Assembly (NCBI GenBank): GCA_027943245.1
Contig: JANDJZ010000262.1
Location: forward strand, 1-63,995
DNA from: Acanthamoeba sp. SK_2022b
Taxonomy: Eukaryota > Discosea > Longamoebia > Acanthamoebidae
Direction: 5' to 3'
Length of the DNA stretch: 63,995 nt
The notes under the pieces were generated by a model that made no database searches, was not told the origin of the DNA, and saw nothing but the letters and a program-made list of their open reading frames with translations. Below, piece by piece: positions 12,438 through 24,053 of the stretch. Every line of letters begins with the position of its first letter. The stretch's first letter is position 1. The translations under genes and the position numbers were made by a program.

Positions 12438-13383
12438 GGTAGATCAGCAGGATGATGTGCTGGCCACAATGGATAGTGTACAGGTGCCGGTGCAAGCCCT
12501 GATAGAACTTGACGCCATAGCCTTGGCGCCACTGGATAGTGAGGCCATTGTCCTCTAGCTGGAGAGGGGAGATGAGCATGTGAGGAATGTTGGGGACATG
12601 CTGGACGTTCTTGATCTGGACAGGCTCAAGGCGTTCATCAATCATGATGCGGCCATGGAGGATGCCAGAGCCATAGGACATCACTGTGTTGTTGTTGGTG
12701 ATGCTAATGCTGTGAGGCTTGTGTGGGACATACTTGTGCAGCAGTTGCAGATGACCAGTCAGGTGCAGTGTGCACCCTGAGTCCACAATGGGCGCAGGAA
12801 ACGGATTCTGTGGCAGTGGAGGTTGCATGCTGGATGTGGGCGCCAGAACACATGTGTGGTTGGAGAGAAGACAGTTGTCACTGTTGTAGCTGTCCATGGG
12901 CCACTGTGCGTCGGCGGCAGCGGCAGAGGCAGTAGCTGAGGCGACAGCTGGAGCAGTTGAGCGCACAGCATGTGCTGTCTCTGTAGGTGCCCACGCTGCC
13001 AGAGCAGGAGTCGCCATGGCAAGATGGGCCTTGTTGGCCTTCGCCTTGCACAGAGGTCGCTCCTTGTTATGCTTCCCTGTGTCTCTGCTCTTGTTGGTGT
13101 TCTTGGTGGCCTTGGCAGCATTGCAGTTCTTGAGGGTGTGCCTGGGGGCATTGTGGGATGTGCAGTACTGATCCATCCTGCAGGCAGGAGGGCGCTGCTG
13201 CGCACTGTCATGCTGGCAAGTGTGCATGGCATTGTGTTGTTGTGTGCTAGAGCTAGAAGAGGAGGAGGCAGAGTGATTGTGCCAGTTGTGGTCATGTTGA
13301 CCAGAGGAGGGAGTAGTCCACAGCACTGCAGAGTTGCTTGTGTGGATGTTCTCAAGGATTGTCTCATGATTGAGGAGGATCAC
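12328..13383 (-). pseudogene. Copia gag C-terminus, zinc knuckle, protease and pre-integrase segment
   Basis: One frame of 351 codons. A CHHC-type knuckle (YCTSHNAPRHTLKNC) is followed by a low-complexity linker, an aspartic protease active-site motif (APIVDSGCTLHLTG), a flap-like MSYGSGIL, the LISPLQLEDNGLTI segment and the start of the integrase zinc-binding region (HHCLGH). It overlaps the next frame, showing a frameshift near 12330-12440. Confidence 0.88.
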
Positions 13384-13611
13384 ACAGATGTGGTCAACGG
13401 CCTCAGTGTTGATCTTGGCCCTGCTCTTGATGTAGCCAGCGATTGTGCTCTGCGTTGTGTTGTACTCACTTGGGAGGCCGGCTCATAGACGCACAATGAA
13501 GGTGTCGTCGCCAATGGGGCTCACAGTTGTGGATGCTTGATGTCAAAGCTGCTGAAGGTGTGCAATGTAGTCCATCATGTGCTCATCGCTCTCCTTGCAG
13601 GCAAGGTTGAA

Positions 13612-14287
13612 TCACTGCAGGTTTGCCTGCAGGTTGAGTGACTTGTTGTGGAAGTGGTCCTTGAGGGCGTGGCAGAGCACATAGGGATTCAGCTTGCCCT
13701 TTGTCACTGCCTGCATGTAGCTCTTGAGGCCTTTGCTGACAGAGGCTGAGAGGAGTGCATGTGTGTGGGCAGCACCAATCTTGAGCTCACAGATGCTCTT
13801 GAGGTGAGCCTTGATGTCACCTTCGCTCTTACCAGGGTAGAGTTGGGTGTTGATCTTTGCTGTGACCAATGTGCCATCTCCACTGGGACCAGAGTCCCCC
13901 TTGACGCACTTGATCTTCTCTCTCATGGAGGCCAGCTCAATCTCCCTTCACAGAGCATAGAAGGTTGATAGTTGCCATGAGGTCTGTGACCTTGTCAGAG
14001 GCTTTCTTGATAATGGCAGTAGCTTTCTTGCCCTTGATTGATGACATGGAGTCCTTCCTGGAGGAAGATGAGGGGGAGGAAGAAGAAGCAGCGAAATTAA
14101 GAACCTCTTGTTGATGCAGCTGGCAGTACTCCTTGGCTTGATCTATGGTGGGACCATAGTCAACCTCAGTGTACTTGTGGAGATGTTTTGTATCAAGAAG
14201 ATTGAGAGTGTTCTGCTCCCATTCTTCCCAATTACTGGGCTCAAGTTTGTTGTAGACAGTCGTGTCTTTGAGGGACATTGTTGGCAT
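13612..14287 (-). pseudogene. Copia gag, frameshifted
   Basis: Two frames (14287-13937 and 13926-13612) together give a UBN2-type gag. It begins TTVYNKLEPSNWEEWEQN and continues through ALLSASVSKGLKSYMQAV and VLCHALKDHFHNKSLNLQ. A frameshift near 13930 separates them. A short Ser/Lys-rich segment of the first frame may be a later expansion. Confidence 0.85.
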
Positions 14288-14312
14288 AGAAACTCTTCAA
14301 GTCGTTGATTTA

Positions 14313-14651
<339 letters not shown>

Positions 14652-14909
14652 TTACCCTTGGTGCTCATGGGAGGAGGAGAGGAAGCCATGTCCCCCCATA
14701 TTGCAACATTTCGTTTTTCTTCACCTTCATTTGTTACTGGCACGTTTTAGCCTCGCAAGTCAATGGCGTTTTCTGAAGTGGCTTGTTTCGGTGGTTGGCC
14801 CCGCAGCCTGCGAGTCTTTGAGGCGTCTCCGCTTTGCCTCTGGCGGCTGGTCTGCTTCGCTGTCCCTGTTTGCTTTGTGTAAAACGCGAGCGCGAGCGCC
14901 AACGTCATC

Positions 14910-17900
14910 CTACCCGGTGGTTGTTGCCACATGTGCTGGCGTGGGTGCTGTGGCTGAGGTGTTGGCCGTCGCTGGCGTTGACGCTGGCGCTGGCGTGGGC
15001 GTCGAGGTGTTGGGGGAGGCCAACGTGGAGGGAAGAGGAAGGGAGGGGGGCAAGAGGGTGATGTAGTTCACGCTGCCCAACGATGAGGTGGCGGCGGCTG
15101 TTGGCGCGGCGACAGCGCCGCCAGCAAAAGGAACGGTCGCGGCAGCCAAGTGGGACGCCTGGGCCTTGGGCACACCGGCGGCGGCAGCAGCCATGGGAGC
15201 GCCAGCGCGGCCCACGGGAGATGACGGACACGGGGATGACGTGGCAGTGGAGGGCTGGGGCTGCTGCGGGGGCGTGGGGTCTGGCGGGGGCGCGGGGGCC
15301 ATGCTGGCGGGCATCATGGCGAGCAGTTGGGCGAGCGTGGCGAGCCGGGCGGCGCGTTTGTGCTTTTGCCTGGCGTAGTTGTTCTCCACCTTGGTGCACT
15401 CGAGGCCGTACGGGCCCGACATCACCATTCGACACGCGACCTTCAAGTTGTTCCTGCCCATCACCACCGCACGCCCTCAGCACGCGCACAAGAGGTGGAG
15501 GTGGTGATGTTGTAGGTGGTGGTGTGGTGATGATGATGTTGTGGTGTTGTTGTTGTTGTGTTGTGGTAGTGATGTTGTGGGGATGTTGTTGTGGTGGTGT
15601 TGTGGTGTTGATGATGTGGTGGTTGGATTACCGCCTGATGGCCTGCTCGATGTGGTTGCAACGACTGGGGATGACCTCGAAGGTCTGGGTGACGGCCTTG
15701 GGGTTGACGAGGAAGGCGGCCAGCTGCCTGCAGTCCTGGCAGCAGAGCGTTAGGTTGATGGGCACGCCGAGAGTCCAATCGTCGGCCGACATGGGGTGGC
15801 CCTCCCTCGGCTGCTGGTAGTGCGACACGCACGCGCGCCACAGCATCACGAACCACCTGCACACAAACCAGTTACTTGCTTTCTTTACACCTTTATGTAA
15901 TGTTTTGTTTTTTGTTTAATTTCTTGTTTAAAAAAAATTAAAAAATTAAAAAAAAGTTGTGTTTGTTTTCGAAGAATACAAAAAAGGAAGGAGGGCAGTA
16001 CTCGGGCTTGGTGGCCAGGACCTGTACGCCCTGCCACAGCGCCTTGATGGCTGCCCCGGCCAATCATGAGCGAGGAGGTGGTCAATCGCTGCTCCGTTGG
16101 GCGGGTGGGCGGGGGTGGTACCGGGCAGGACCTGCTGGGGGATGGGATACATGTCCGGTTGGGCCAACACCGTCTGGGCCGCCCTCTGCGCCAGGTCCTG
16201 GCCGCCCGGCAGGCCGTGGAGCAACTGACGCGGGACGACACGACATGACACGACATGACTGTCAAGCGAAAGGGCAGGAAAGAAGATGACAGCTGCGTAT
16301 CGGAAACAACAATACCAGGAAGAGAGGGTCCAGAGGGCTTGTCATCCACTGGGTGTGCCCGCCGTAGCCTTCTCGCGCCATGCGTTCAACCACGGAGGTC
16401 GCCAGCTTGGTGACCAGTGCCGACCGCTGCCCTAGATCTGTGTGGGCCCAAATTCAATAATAAATGTTAATACAAAAATAAATACAAAAATTGTACAAGC
16501 ATTACACACCGGAGTCCGTGGTGGCTGGCGCAGTGGGTATCCGTTGTAGCATAAGCACAGAGTCCTTCATTTTCTAGTTTCGGAGAGGGAAAGAGAATGA
16601 GATGTGCGCACGTGAGAGGAATAAGAGAGAGGAAAGCTTTTGTGATAATAACAAGGAAGTGCCATGGGTTGAGAGGGGGCAGGATAAGCGCACCAGCTCC
16701 TGCAAGGATTTCTCGAAGAACACAGTGATCGTGGCGCCGAGCCTGTCCCATCCAAACTGGTCGCAAACCGACACCAGCCGGGGCACGTCCTGTACTCGAT
16801 GTGTCAGAAATGAGCCAAGACACACGACGCGCGGCCAACCAAGCGCGCGCGCAGGACCTCGAGTTTGGGGGTCAGTTGGATCTGCAAGAATTGTTGGATG
16901 AGATCGAGGTCGCCCAGCACCGCCAAGCTGTCGAGCAACAGCGTCGTGTTCGGTAGCTCGCTGCGACTGGGCCCTGCAAACCCGCGAACAAAACGGAGAG
17001 CGCATTACGGAAAAAACACTGGGTAGTTGTGGACCACCAAAGGGGAGGCGCACAGTTGAGTTGGGAAGGCTTCTCCAATCGGCGCACGACGGCGTTTGCC
17101 AGCTCCTGGCACTCGGGCAGCGAGTACGTCGTCTCCTTATGCAAGCAATTTTTCCACAATACCTATTTTGTGTATACATAAAAATATTATTATTTTATTA
17201 AAATAGAAGAAGAGAAGAAAAATAAATATTTATGTTTTGTTTAAAGGGGACCAACCTGAGCGGCGTTTCTGAGACCTGAGTCGCAGAGTATGTCCCATCG
17301 GCAGGACGACGGCCAAATCACCAGCGCCGCTCGCCTGGGCCAGAACGCAACCAATTCTCATGTGAGCGGCGTGCGCCACGATAGTTCGCACGTGTGTGTG
17401 TGTGTGTGTGTGTCTACGCTACCTGTACCACCGTTCAGCGGTCGCTCCTTCGTTGCCTGCACAAAGGGAGGTCATCAGTGACTCCGGCGGCAAGCCCGAT
17501 GTGCGCGCGTGGAGAGCATGCGCTGGAGTACCGGTCGCCTCTTCGATTTGCGTTTCGTCCCAATCAATGTCTTCCAGCTCATCTCCGCCCTGCAGGAGCT
17601 CCGAGTTCGGGCTCAGCTCGACATCTCCCCAATCTCTGCGACGCGCACACCTGTCAGGCCCCGCTCCTCGCCCACACACGCTACGTAGGGCGCCCAGCGG
17701 TACCTGGGCGTTCCGTCGAGGCTGCGCCATCCGCTGAGTGTAACCGTGCGGTCGGGATCTTCGATGTCATTTTCGTACTCCTCCCCAACACCGCCCGTTT
17801 CGATCACCTCCAGCGTTGCGAAATGCAGATCAAACTTGGCCTGTTGATAAAACGTCGCGCCATGTCGTGTCAATCGATAAAAAGGATTAAAAAAAAAATG

Positions 17901-18419
17901 AATGACATAAATTGATTTTTAATTAAAATTTTGATAAGAGGATAATTGTGGGAAAATTAAAATAAAATCTACGAGTAGGCGGTATGCACTTGAATCGAGG
18001 GCACGTTGTAGCGGGACAGCATGTCGCGCACTTCCTCGGGCAGCGTTTGCTGCTTCCAATCGATCTGGTGCTTCCACACCGCCAACCGGGACAGATCGCG
18101 CAGCAGGGGCATCTCCTGAGACAAACGAAATTTGAGCTTGCAAGTCCTCCACAACAGCAAGAGGCACAGGCTTCGCGAACCTGAGTGCGCTCGTAATCGC
18201 GCACGGCCTGCAGCAGCATGATCACCATTGCCCTTTGGCACCGATACGAATCAGCCAACGGTCGATCGAGGCAACCGGTGACTCCTCTCGAGTGAGTGGC
18301 AGGTACCGATCGGGATTCTTGAGGTGCTGCAGCGAGAGACCGGCGTGCGAGTACTTGTGCTCCAACATCAGCACGCGCTTCCTCTTGTCGCGCCTATCGG
18401 CCCATGCCCGCAGCATCTG

Positions 18420-18473
<54 letters not shown>

Positions 18474-19663
18474 GTGTGTGCACGCGGCTTCGCGAAAAGA
18501 ATGAGCGCGCACCTGTTGAAGCAGGGACTGGATGTGGCTCTGGTCAAAGGGCACGGGCGGGATGCCAGAGCCCAGGAACAGCACGTTGTAGACCAAGCAC
18601 AGCCGATGCCCGCTCGTGACTTGCCGTCAAGCGTGCAAACACGAGACAAAACATACAAGCAAAGTTGAATGAGGCAGCCGTGCTGCTATACGAGAGAGAG
18701 AGAGAGAGAGCAGCTGGTATGGCCCAGGGGAGCGGTACTGGGCAGGATCTCGTGCTCGCAGTCGGCGTAGAAGGCCAGAAAATGAAAGCTGTAGGGGCTC
18801 GCCGCGGCGTAGTCGAACTTACTCTCCTTCCCCGCGTGACGCACCACCAGCTGTACACAAAGTGTGTGAGTGTGCCATGTATGTTAGAGTCGAGGCGAGT
18901 GGCGGCCTGGCCCACCTGACCGCCCGAGTAGTCGGAGGGCAGCACGATGACCAGCGTGGCGAACATGCCATGCGCCTTCTCCGTGTCCCTGTGCGGCTTG
19001 AAGAAGCTCCCTTTGCACGACACGCGCGTCGTCACATCAAAGTGCAAACAGAAACGAATTCGAAGAACCAAGCAGCACACACAGAGTGCGCGTACCTTTC
19101 TCGTAGAGCAGCAGCTTGTAGAGCTGGGTTCCGACGGCGGTGGTGGTCGACAGGCCCAGGCCGTCCTTGACCAGCGGCATCACGTCGTGGGAAAGCCATG
19201 CGTCCCACTCGGCCTGGTTCTGCAGCTCGAACGACGAGGGCTCGAGCTGGAGCGTGTTGCGCACGGTGCGGTCGTACACGGTGGCCTCTCGTCGTCCGAA
19301 CGGCGCCTGGTCGCAGCGGGCCGCGAGTCGTTGGGCCTCGAGCTCGCCCAGCGGCAGGCCCAACCTGGTGCGCACCATGGCCCGAGTAATCTCCACTTCA
19401 GCATCTTCTCCCTTTTGGTCGTTTGGAGTCTGCTGAGGAGGTGGTTTGTCTGGCTGGTGGTGGGATGTGGGCAGACCAACGACAAGGCCGGGCAGAGGGC
19501 AGCGCGTCAGGCGGCCACCCGCACAGAAGCTGCCGAGCTGCGTGACGCCAGACAGCACTCGCCACATCTCACGGATGCTGGCCAGGTTCATATCGGGCGA
19601 GTGTGTCACGCTCTCATAACCATCCTCATCGCTGCTGTCATCTACAAGGTCGATCACCTCCAT
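14910..19663 (-). CDS. 2-oxoglutarate/Fe(II) oxygenase-domain protein, copy 2
   Basis: Paralogue of 4723-9636 with the same exon layout. Start at 19663 (MEVIDLVDDSSDEDG). Iron ligands (FKPHRDTEKAHG; ADCEHEILP) and the 2OG Arg (SGHRLCLVYN) are all intact. Exon 1 has amino-acid changes (YESVTHSPDMN against SESVPHSPDMK in copy 1), and the Pro/Ala tail lacks about 30 residues without breaking frame. Open exons with mostly frame-preserving differences suggest both copies are still under selection or the duplication is recent. Upstream of the start, the inverted-repeat element at 19716 sits about 50 bp away and could affect the promoter. Confidence 0.82.
18421..18481. repeat. (TG)n microsatellite, copy 2
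   Basis: Same tract and same internal CG interruption as 8386-8446 in the first duplicate. Confidence 0.95.
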
Positions 19664-19775
19664 CTTGACGGCTGAGGATTAGTTTGCTTCACGAACAAAG
19701 TATTTATGTCTTAACGTTGGGGGGCGACCCACAAAAGACTTAGTTTTCAGAGGGCGATAATCCACTACTCCCTTA

Positions 19776-19802
19776 CCAGGAGTAACCTCTATTACTCCCT
19801 GG
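19776..19802. repeat. Palindrome in the left inverted repeat
   Basis: CCAGGAGTAA, six spacer bases, TTACTCCCTGG. The arms are complementary apart from one bulged base, giving a hairpin. The same structure in inverse order is at 23248-23274. Confidence 0.8.
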
Positions 19803-21054
19803 CGGGAGAACACTTCTGTGTTGTTTAATCTTTTATCTCTTGGTTGTCTACCACTGGACACCAAAAATAAATAAGATAAAGTTGTCCAAAAATATAAATA
19901 AGGTAAACCAGTAGCCATTTAGTACATCGTTGGAAAACCAAAAAGCTTGATTCATAGAATTCCTTGACGAAAGATGGAAATTTCGATGGAATCTTAGGAA
20001 TCAAGCCAAAAAGTCATCGAGTTCCACTGTCAGGATTTTTTGATGATTTTCTTTTTATAATTTTCTTTTTGAAGAATAGCCCAATCAAACTATTTAAGGG
20101 GGAAGTATGGTCTGGAATTTAAAAAAAAATTAAAAATTGGAGCACTGTGGGCTGCCATTGGCACTCAAAAAGAATGCACTCCTTGTGTCCTTGTGCTCCA
20201 AAATTTTCAAGGAGCAATATCTTCAAGGCAAGCCATGGTGTGGGACCTACAGCCCTCACTGCTACCAACAATGCAGGAGGAGAAGGCACAGCTGACCAAC
20301 TGGTCCTTGGTCAAGAAAAAAGTAACAATGACTCTTTTGAGCAATGTACACTTTTTATGCCAAAAAGATAAGTTTCGCGGGGGGGCTTTAGGCCCACACT
20401 TTGTGACATGGCACCAAAACGACTGAGATTTCATAGAATATCAAAAACTCCCACTGAGTGCTTCCCAGAAACATGCCACCAATCGCTAGCTGACCAGCGG
20501 GCACTCCTTGCAGGCTGCGGTCCCAATGCAGAGAAGAATTGGTGTGAATTGTTTATGAGATTATACGATCTTGTATGTGCACACATTCTTGGTAGAATGA
20601 AACGAGATCTGCATAGTGAATGCGAGCAGGTCACCTCTTCTTTGCTCAGATTTTACTGATTTCAAGGTTGCGTTGTGACAGGATTGTTTGATGAGGCATC
20701 TAATTAGAAAACAACTTAATTGATACTTGTACACATAAAATGCAATAAGATTGGCAGTGTATGGTGTACAATGTGGGCTGGCTGTAGTTGTGACTGCACG
20801 AATAGAGTTGGCAACAGCAAACCTGGCATTCCTGCCAAATTGGGGGCTGAATTAATTCGACTAATACTTTTTTGGCCAATGAGGTGTTGAGACGAGGTGG
20901 AGAGCAGTTGGTTGTACATGGGGCAAGCATAATGTTTATGCCCAGCACTGACAATGCTGACCGTGATACATGGCCTTCTCTCTCAGAGATCAAAAGCTAT
21001 GGCAAGCTCTACGCCCACATGAGTGCTTGAGTTCAGTTTAACAAAAGCGACTTT

Positions 21055-21657
21055 GTGTGGAAGACCTTCACCAAGGATCAGCAAGTCGAGCAGCTCAAAC
21101 TGAAGGCCACCATCACTTGGCAAGGGGGTGGTAAAGCACCCAGCTGGTGCTTGGTATGTCATCTCCTTATGTATGAGACATGTCATGGGGCGCAGCATGT
21201 CTGTGTGTTTGCACTGTGCAAGAGCTATAACCACTGCTTTGGTGCCCACAAAGATGGCACGTACCCCCTTTTAGGTCTTTGCTTTTGGCATAACCATCTC
21301 ACAGGTTTTGTTCACATAGCCCATGCTGAAGAGTACATGGCACTCTGGCAGCAGAAACAGCAAGCACACCAAGTCGCGACCAAACACAAGCTTGACAGCA
21401 AGTGCAAGGAGGTGGATGTGAAAAGGCACAAGAAAGATGAGCTTGCACTCAAGATGTCCCACCTGAATACCTTCAACAAGCGCGTTGGGGAAGATCTGGC
21501 CAATGAGACGTACATCCATGTGGTTGTTGACCTCTGGAGTGAATCAGAAGAGCTTGCTGATGAACATGCTGCTGTGGAGAAGCACCTCAGCATCCTATGG
21601 CAGGAATGGGAGGACCAAAACCCCATGTACGAGAAGACTCGCAGTTGTGTGAGGTGA
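21055..21657 (+). CDS. Open frame of unknown function inside the inverted-repeat element
   Basis: A 200-codon frame rich in Lys, His and Cys; the first in-frame ATG is at 21169 if the 5' part is not an exon of something longer. Cys/His pairs (SWCLVCHLLMYETCHG, FALCKSYNHCFGAH) could bind zinc but match no family I recognise. The second half (from about 21350) is charged and probably helical. It may be an exon of a decayed element gene. Confidence 0.35.
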   Translation: MWKTFTKDQQVEQLKLKATITWQGGGKAPSWCLVCHLLMYETCHGAQHVCVFALCKSYNHCFGAHKDGTYPLLGLCFWHNHLTGFVHIAHAEEYMALWQQKQQAHQVATKHKLDSKCKEVDVKRHKKDELALKMSHLNTFNKRVGEDLANETYIHVVVDLWSESEELADEHAAVEKHLSILWQEWEDQNPMYEKTRSCVR

Positions 21658-23247
21658 GGCTAGGCGGTGAAAACAGCCTCACCTCAGTGGCCTCAACTTT
21701 CTGCCCTCTCCAATGAACAACTTGAACTGCGCAAGCAAGAGAATGAACACGAAAATCAGTACGCACTCTTCCCTTTGCTTCTGAATCAATGAACCCACTA
21801 GAGAGATTGACTTGCTGCTTGCCTCACGTGTCACAACGTATGATGACAATCAACTGCGGCGCAATTTCAGGTGGCTGAGAGAGGAGATGAAATGGCGATT
21901 TGCTCCCCCCAACACTCATGAAGGTACACCACTCTCCGCCACAGTGATCTCACTCACTAATTGTTTATCAGTGATGGATCTTACTGAGGATGAACATGAA
22001 CTCCAAAGCACCCCCCCTTGGGCCTCAACAACAACCACAACCACCACCATGATCACTAAGACCACTTCCCCTGGGGCTTGGCTGGTTAGAGGCGACAGCA
22101 TTGACTGCTTGATCCTGCTGTGAGCATGGCTGGTGTACATCTTTTGATTGGATTAAATGATTTGCACCAACCCAAAGGGCGCGAAGACCGGGAAAGCAGA
22201 CCACATGGGTTTTCTCTGGGTGTGCACTCTTCCCTGATTGGGCCAGTTAGTAGTGTACGTATTGGTTAATGTGTTTCCCACACGCTACGGAGATTATCCA
22301 TGAAAACTTGCCATGTCATGCTGACTGTCTTCCAAAGGTCGTCTCCAGAAATGTTGTCTTTTTGGTGGATTTGCTTGACGCAGACAATATGGAATAAAAA
22401 CACACTAAGATTGGTCTTAGGCCTCAAAAAAATCTGTACACTGAGGTAAAACAGCTTTGAGAATGGGATGTTTTGTAATTGACCAAATTTGAGCTGTAAT
22501 CTCAAAAACAGGCCTGTCAACACAAAATCAGACCCAATGCACATTGGTACTAACGCTTTGAAGATGTTTGTGAAAAACCAGTTCTTCTTGCTATGTGTTA
22601 TTTACTCCACACCAAGACTTTCTTGCCACTTTTTTCAATTTGCACCAAGGGGGTGTTATCACCAGCTTCTACAAGAGTGTTACAGACAGGCCTCCACCTG
22701 GGCAGCACTGAAGAATTAGAAGGTGAGCACTCACATCCATGTCAGTGGTGCTTGCCACTCTATGAACCTGCAGGTACATCTCCAACACAAGATCCCCTCT
22801 TGGCCTGACTCAAGAGAGCCAGCATAAGGTGTCATATACAGCATCCCATTAAACATGGCTGGGGGTTTGATACAAGCATGCTCAAGGCACTCTACCACAG
22901 GCAATTCAAGGAGAGGAAGCAACACACAGCTTGCAACAAAGATGATGCAACTACTCTTCTCCCCACACCCCATTTAGCTGCAACCACCTGAGTGCACCAA
23001 CCTGCTCAAGGGAGTGGCATGCAATGCTGGACTAGATAAAGACCTTCCACAAATCAGGCATGATGGCTGGCCTCAATGTGGGTGTCAAGCCACACACCAT
23101 ATTCCACCTGGCAGTGCCAAGACCTTCTGGTCTCACTACATCATTTGCCAGGTCCCACCTGCCTACACCAACCTCATCTTCAAGATATGGAGGCAGCAGC
23201 AGGAATGACGAAGCATCTTGGGAATAACAACACAAGGTGTTCTCCTG

Positions 23248-23274
23248 CCAGGGAGTAATCAAGGTTACTCCTGG
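23248..23274. repeat. Palindrome in the right inverted repeat
   Basis: CCAGGGAGTAA, six spacer bases, TTACTCCTGG: the inverse partner of 19776-19802. Confidence 0.8.
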
Positions 23275-23384
23275 TAAGTGATATCCCAGAAGAGAGACCA
23301 CTTCTGGAGACAGTGGAGTTGACCAAAATTTGGGCTTCAAAACGTCCAACACCATATGGGTTGCCCCCCCCCCAATCAGTACAA

Positions 23385-23711
23385 GTAGGGCAACAGGGAA
23401 GTGCACTCCTAGTGACTGGGAGCCCTAGGCAGTATCTGCAGTAAAGCATCTTTATCTTCATTTTCTTTGTTTAAGGTGAGTTTTTGGCATTGACAGATGC
23501 ATCATGTTTGGTGGCCTCATGGATCATGGTCATGGCGCATATATCATGTTACAGAGGACTAAGCATCACTTTGACTGTTAGTGTACCCAGGCCCAGCATA
23601 TCGCTTGGCAATTATTGCAGCTGGCTCGCCAGCAAGTTTGTTCCTACCAGTGCACACTGGCCAATGTGGTGGTGATGGCTTTTTTACGAAGCAACAGCGC
23701 CACTTGCAAAA
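23385..23711 (-). pseudogene. Remnant of the oxygenase 3'-end copy in unit 2
   Basis: 23388-23490 aligns with 9705-9870: TACAAGTAGGGCAACAG, GTGACTGGGAGCCC and CTTCATTTTCTTTGTTTAAG are shared. 23660-23711 aligns with 10045-10095, up to GCAAAA. The DNA transposon interrupts the unit at this point. Confidence 0.65.
23707..23711. repeat. Target-site duplication (CAAAA), left
   Basis: CAAAA at 23707-23711 and at 28187-28191 flanks the element. The uninterrupted unit has AGCAAAAGG once at the equivalent place (10090-10098). Confidence 0.8.
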
Positions 23712-23728
23712 CTAAAGCAGGATAAATG
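23712..23728 (+). repeat. Left terminal inverted repeat
   Basis: CTAAAGCAGGATAAATG, partner of 28170-28186. Confidence 0.8.
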
Positions 23729-24022
23729 TTGTGCAAAAAATTACCATAAGAAAACCTGAAAAAGTAGGGGTGGGGGTGCATTTCTGAGGGGGTATCACAG
23801 CACATGCATATAATGGCCAGAAGATTGTAACACTGAGTGCAAGAGCCCAGAAAAGGAACACATCGCCCCTCTCAACTGTCAAGGTGAATTTGTCAATGTA
23901 GGCTGTGCGTGGTAAGATGAGCAAGTAGGTGGGGTGTAATGATGGCACAGAGAAAAGGGCCTTGTGTTGGACTGCAAAGTGAGCCAAACAGTCAGTGATT
24001 GAAAGTAAAGGAGAAAGTTGTT

Positions 24023-24036
24023 TTATTCTAGAATAA
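24023..24036. promoter_or_regulatory. Perfect palindrome TTATTCTAGAATAA with bidirectional AATAAA
   Basis: It lies 18 bases beyond the stop region of the methyltransferase-like gene, and its minus strand supplies a polyadenylation-type AATAAA. An identical palindrome lies just beyond the other gene (27814-27827). Confidence 0.45.
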
Positions 24037-24053
24037 AGGTGCAGTCAGTCTGG

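Larger units (their letters stand above)
19716..23384. mobile_element. Inverted-repeat element of unknown class inserted in the second duplication unit
   Basis: Comparison with the uninterrupted first unit (9675-9705) shows about 3.7 kb of extra DNA here. Its ends are imperfect inverted repeats: the left starts near GTTGGGGGGCGACCCA, and the right, reverse-complemented, starts ATTGGGGGGGGGGCAACCCA. A better-conserved inner block (19774-19826 against the complement of 23226-23276) contains CTTACCAGGAGTAACCT and ATTACTCCCTGGC. No target duplication could be fixed. It is AT-rich at the left, CpG-poor throughout, and contains a few open frames, the largest at 21055-21657. No transposase was recognised. 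Confidence 0.6.
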
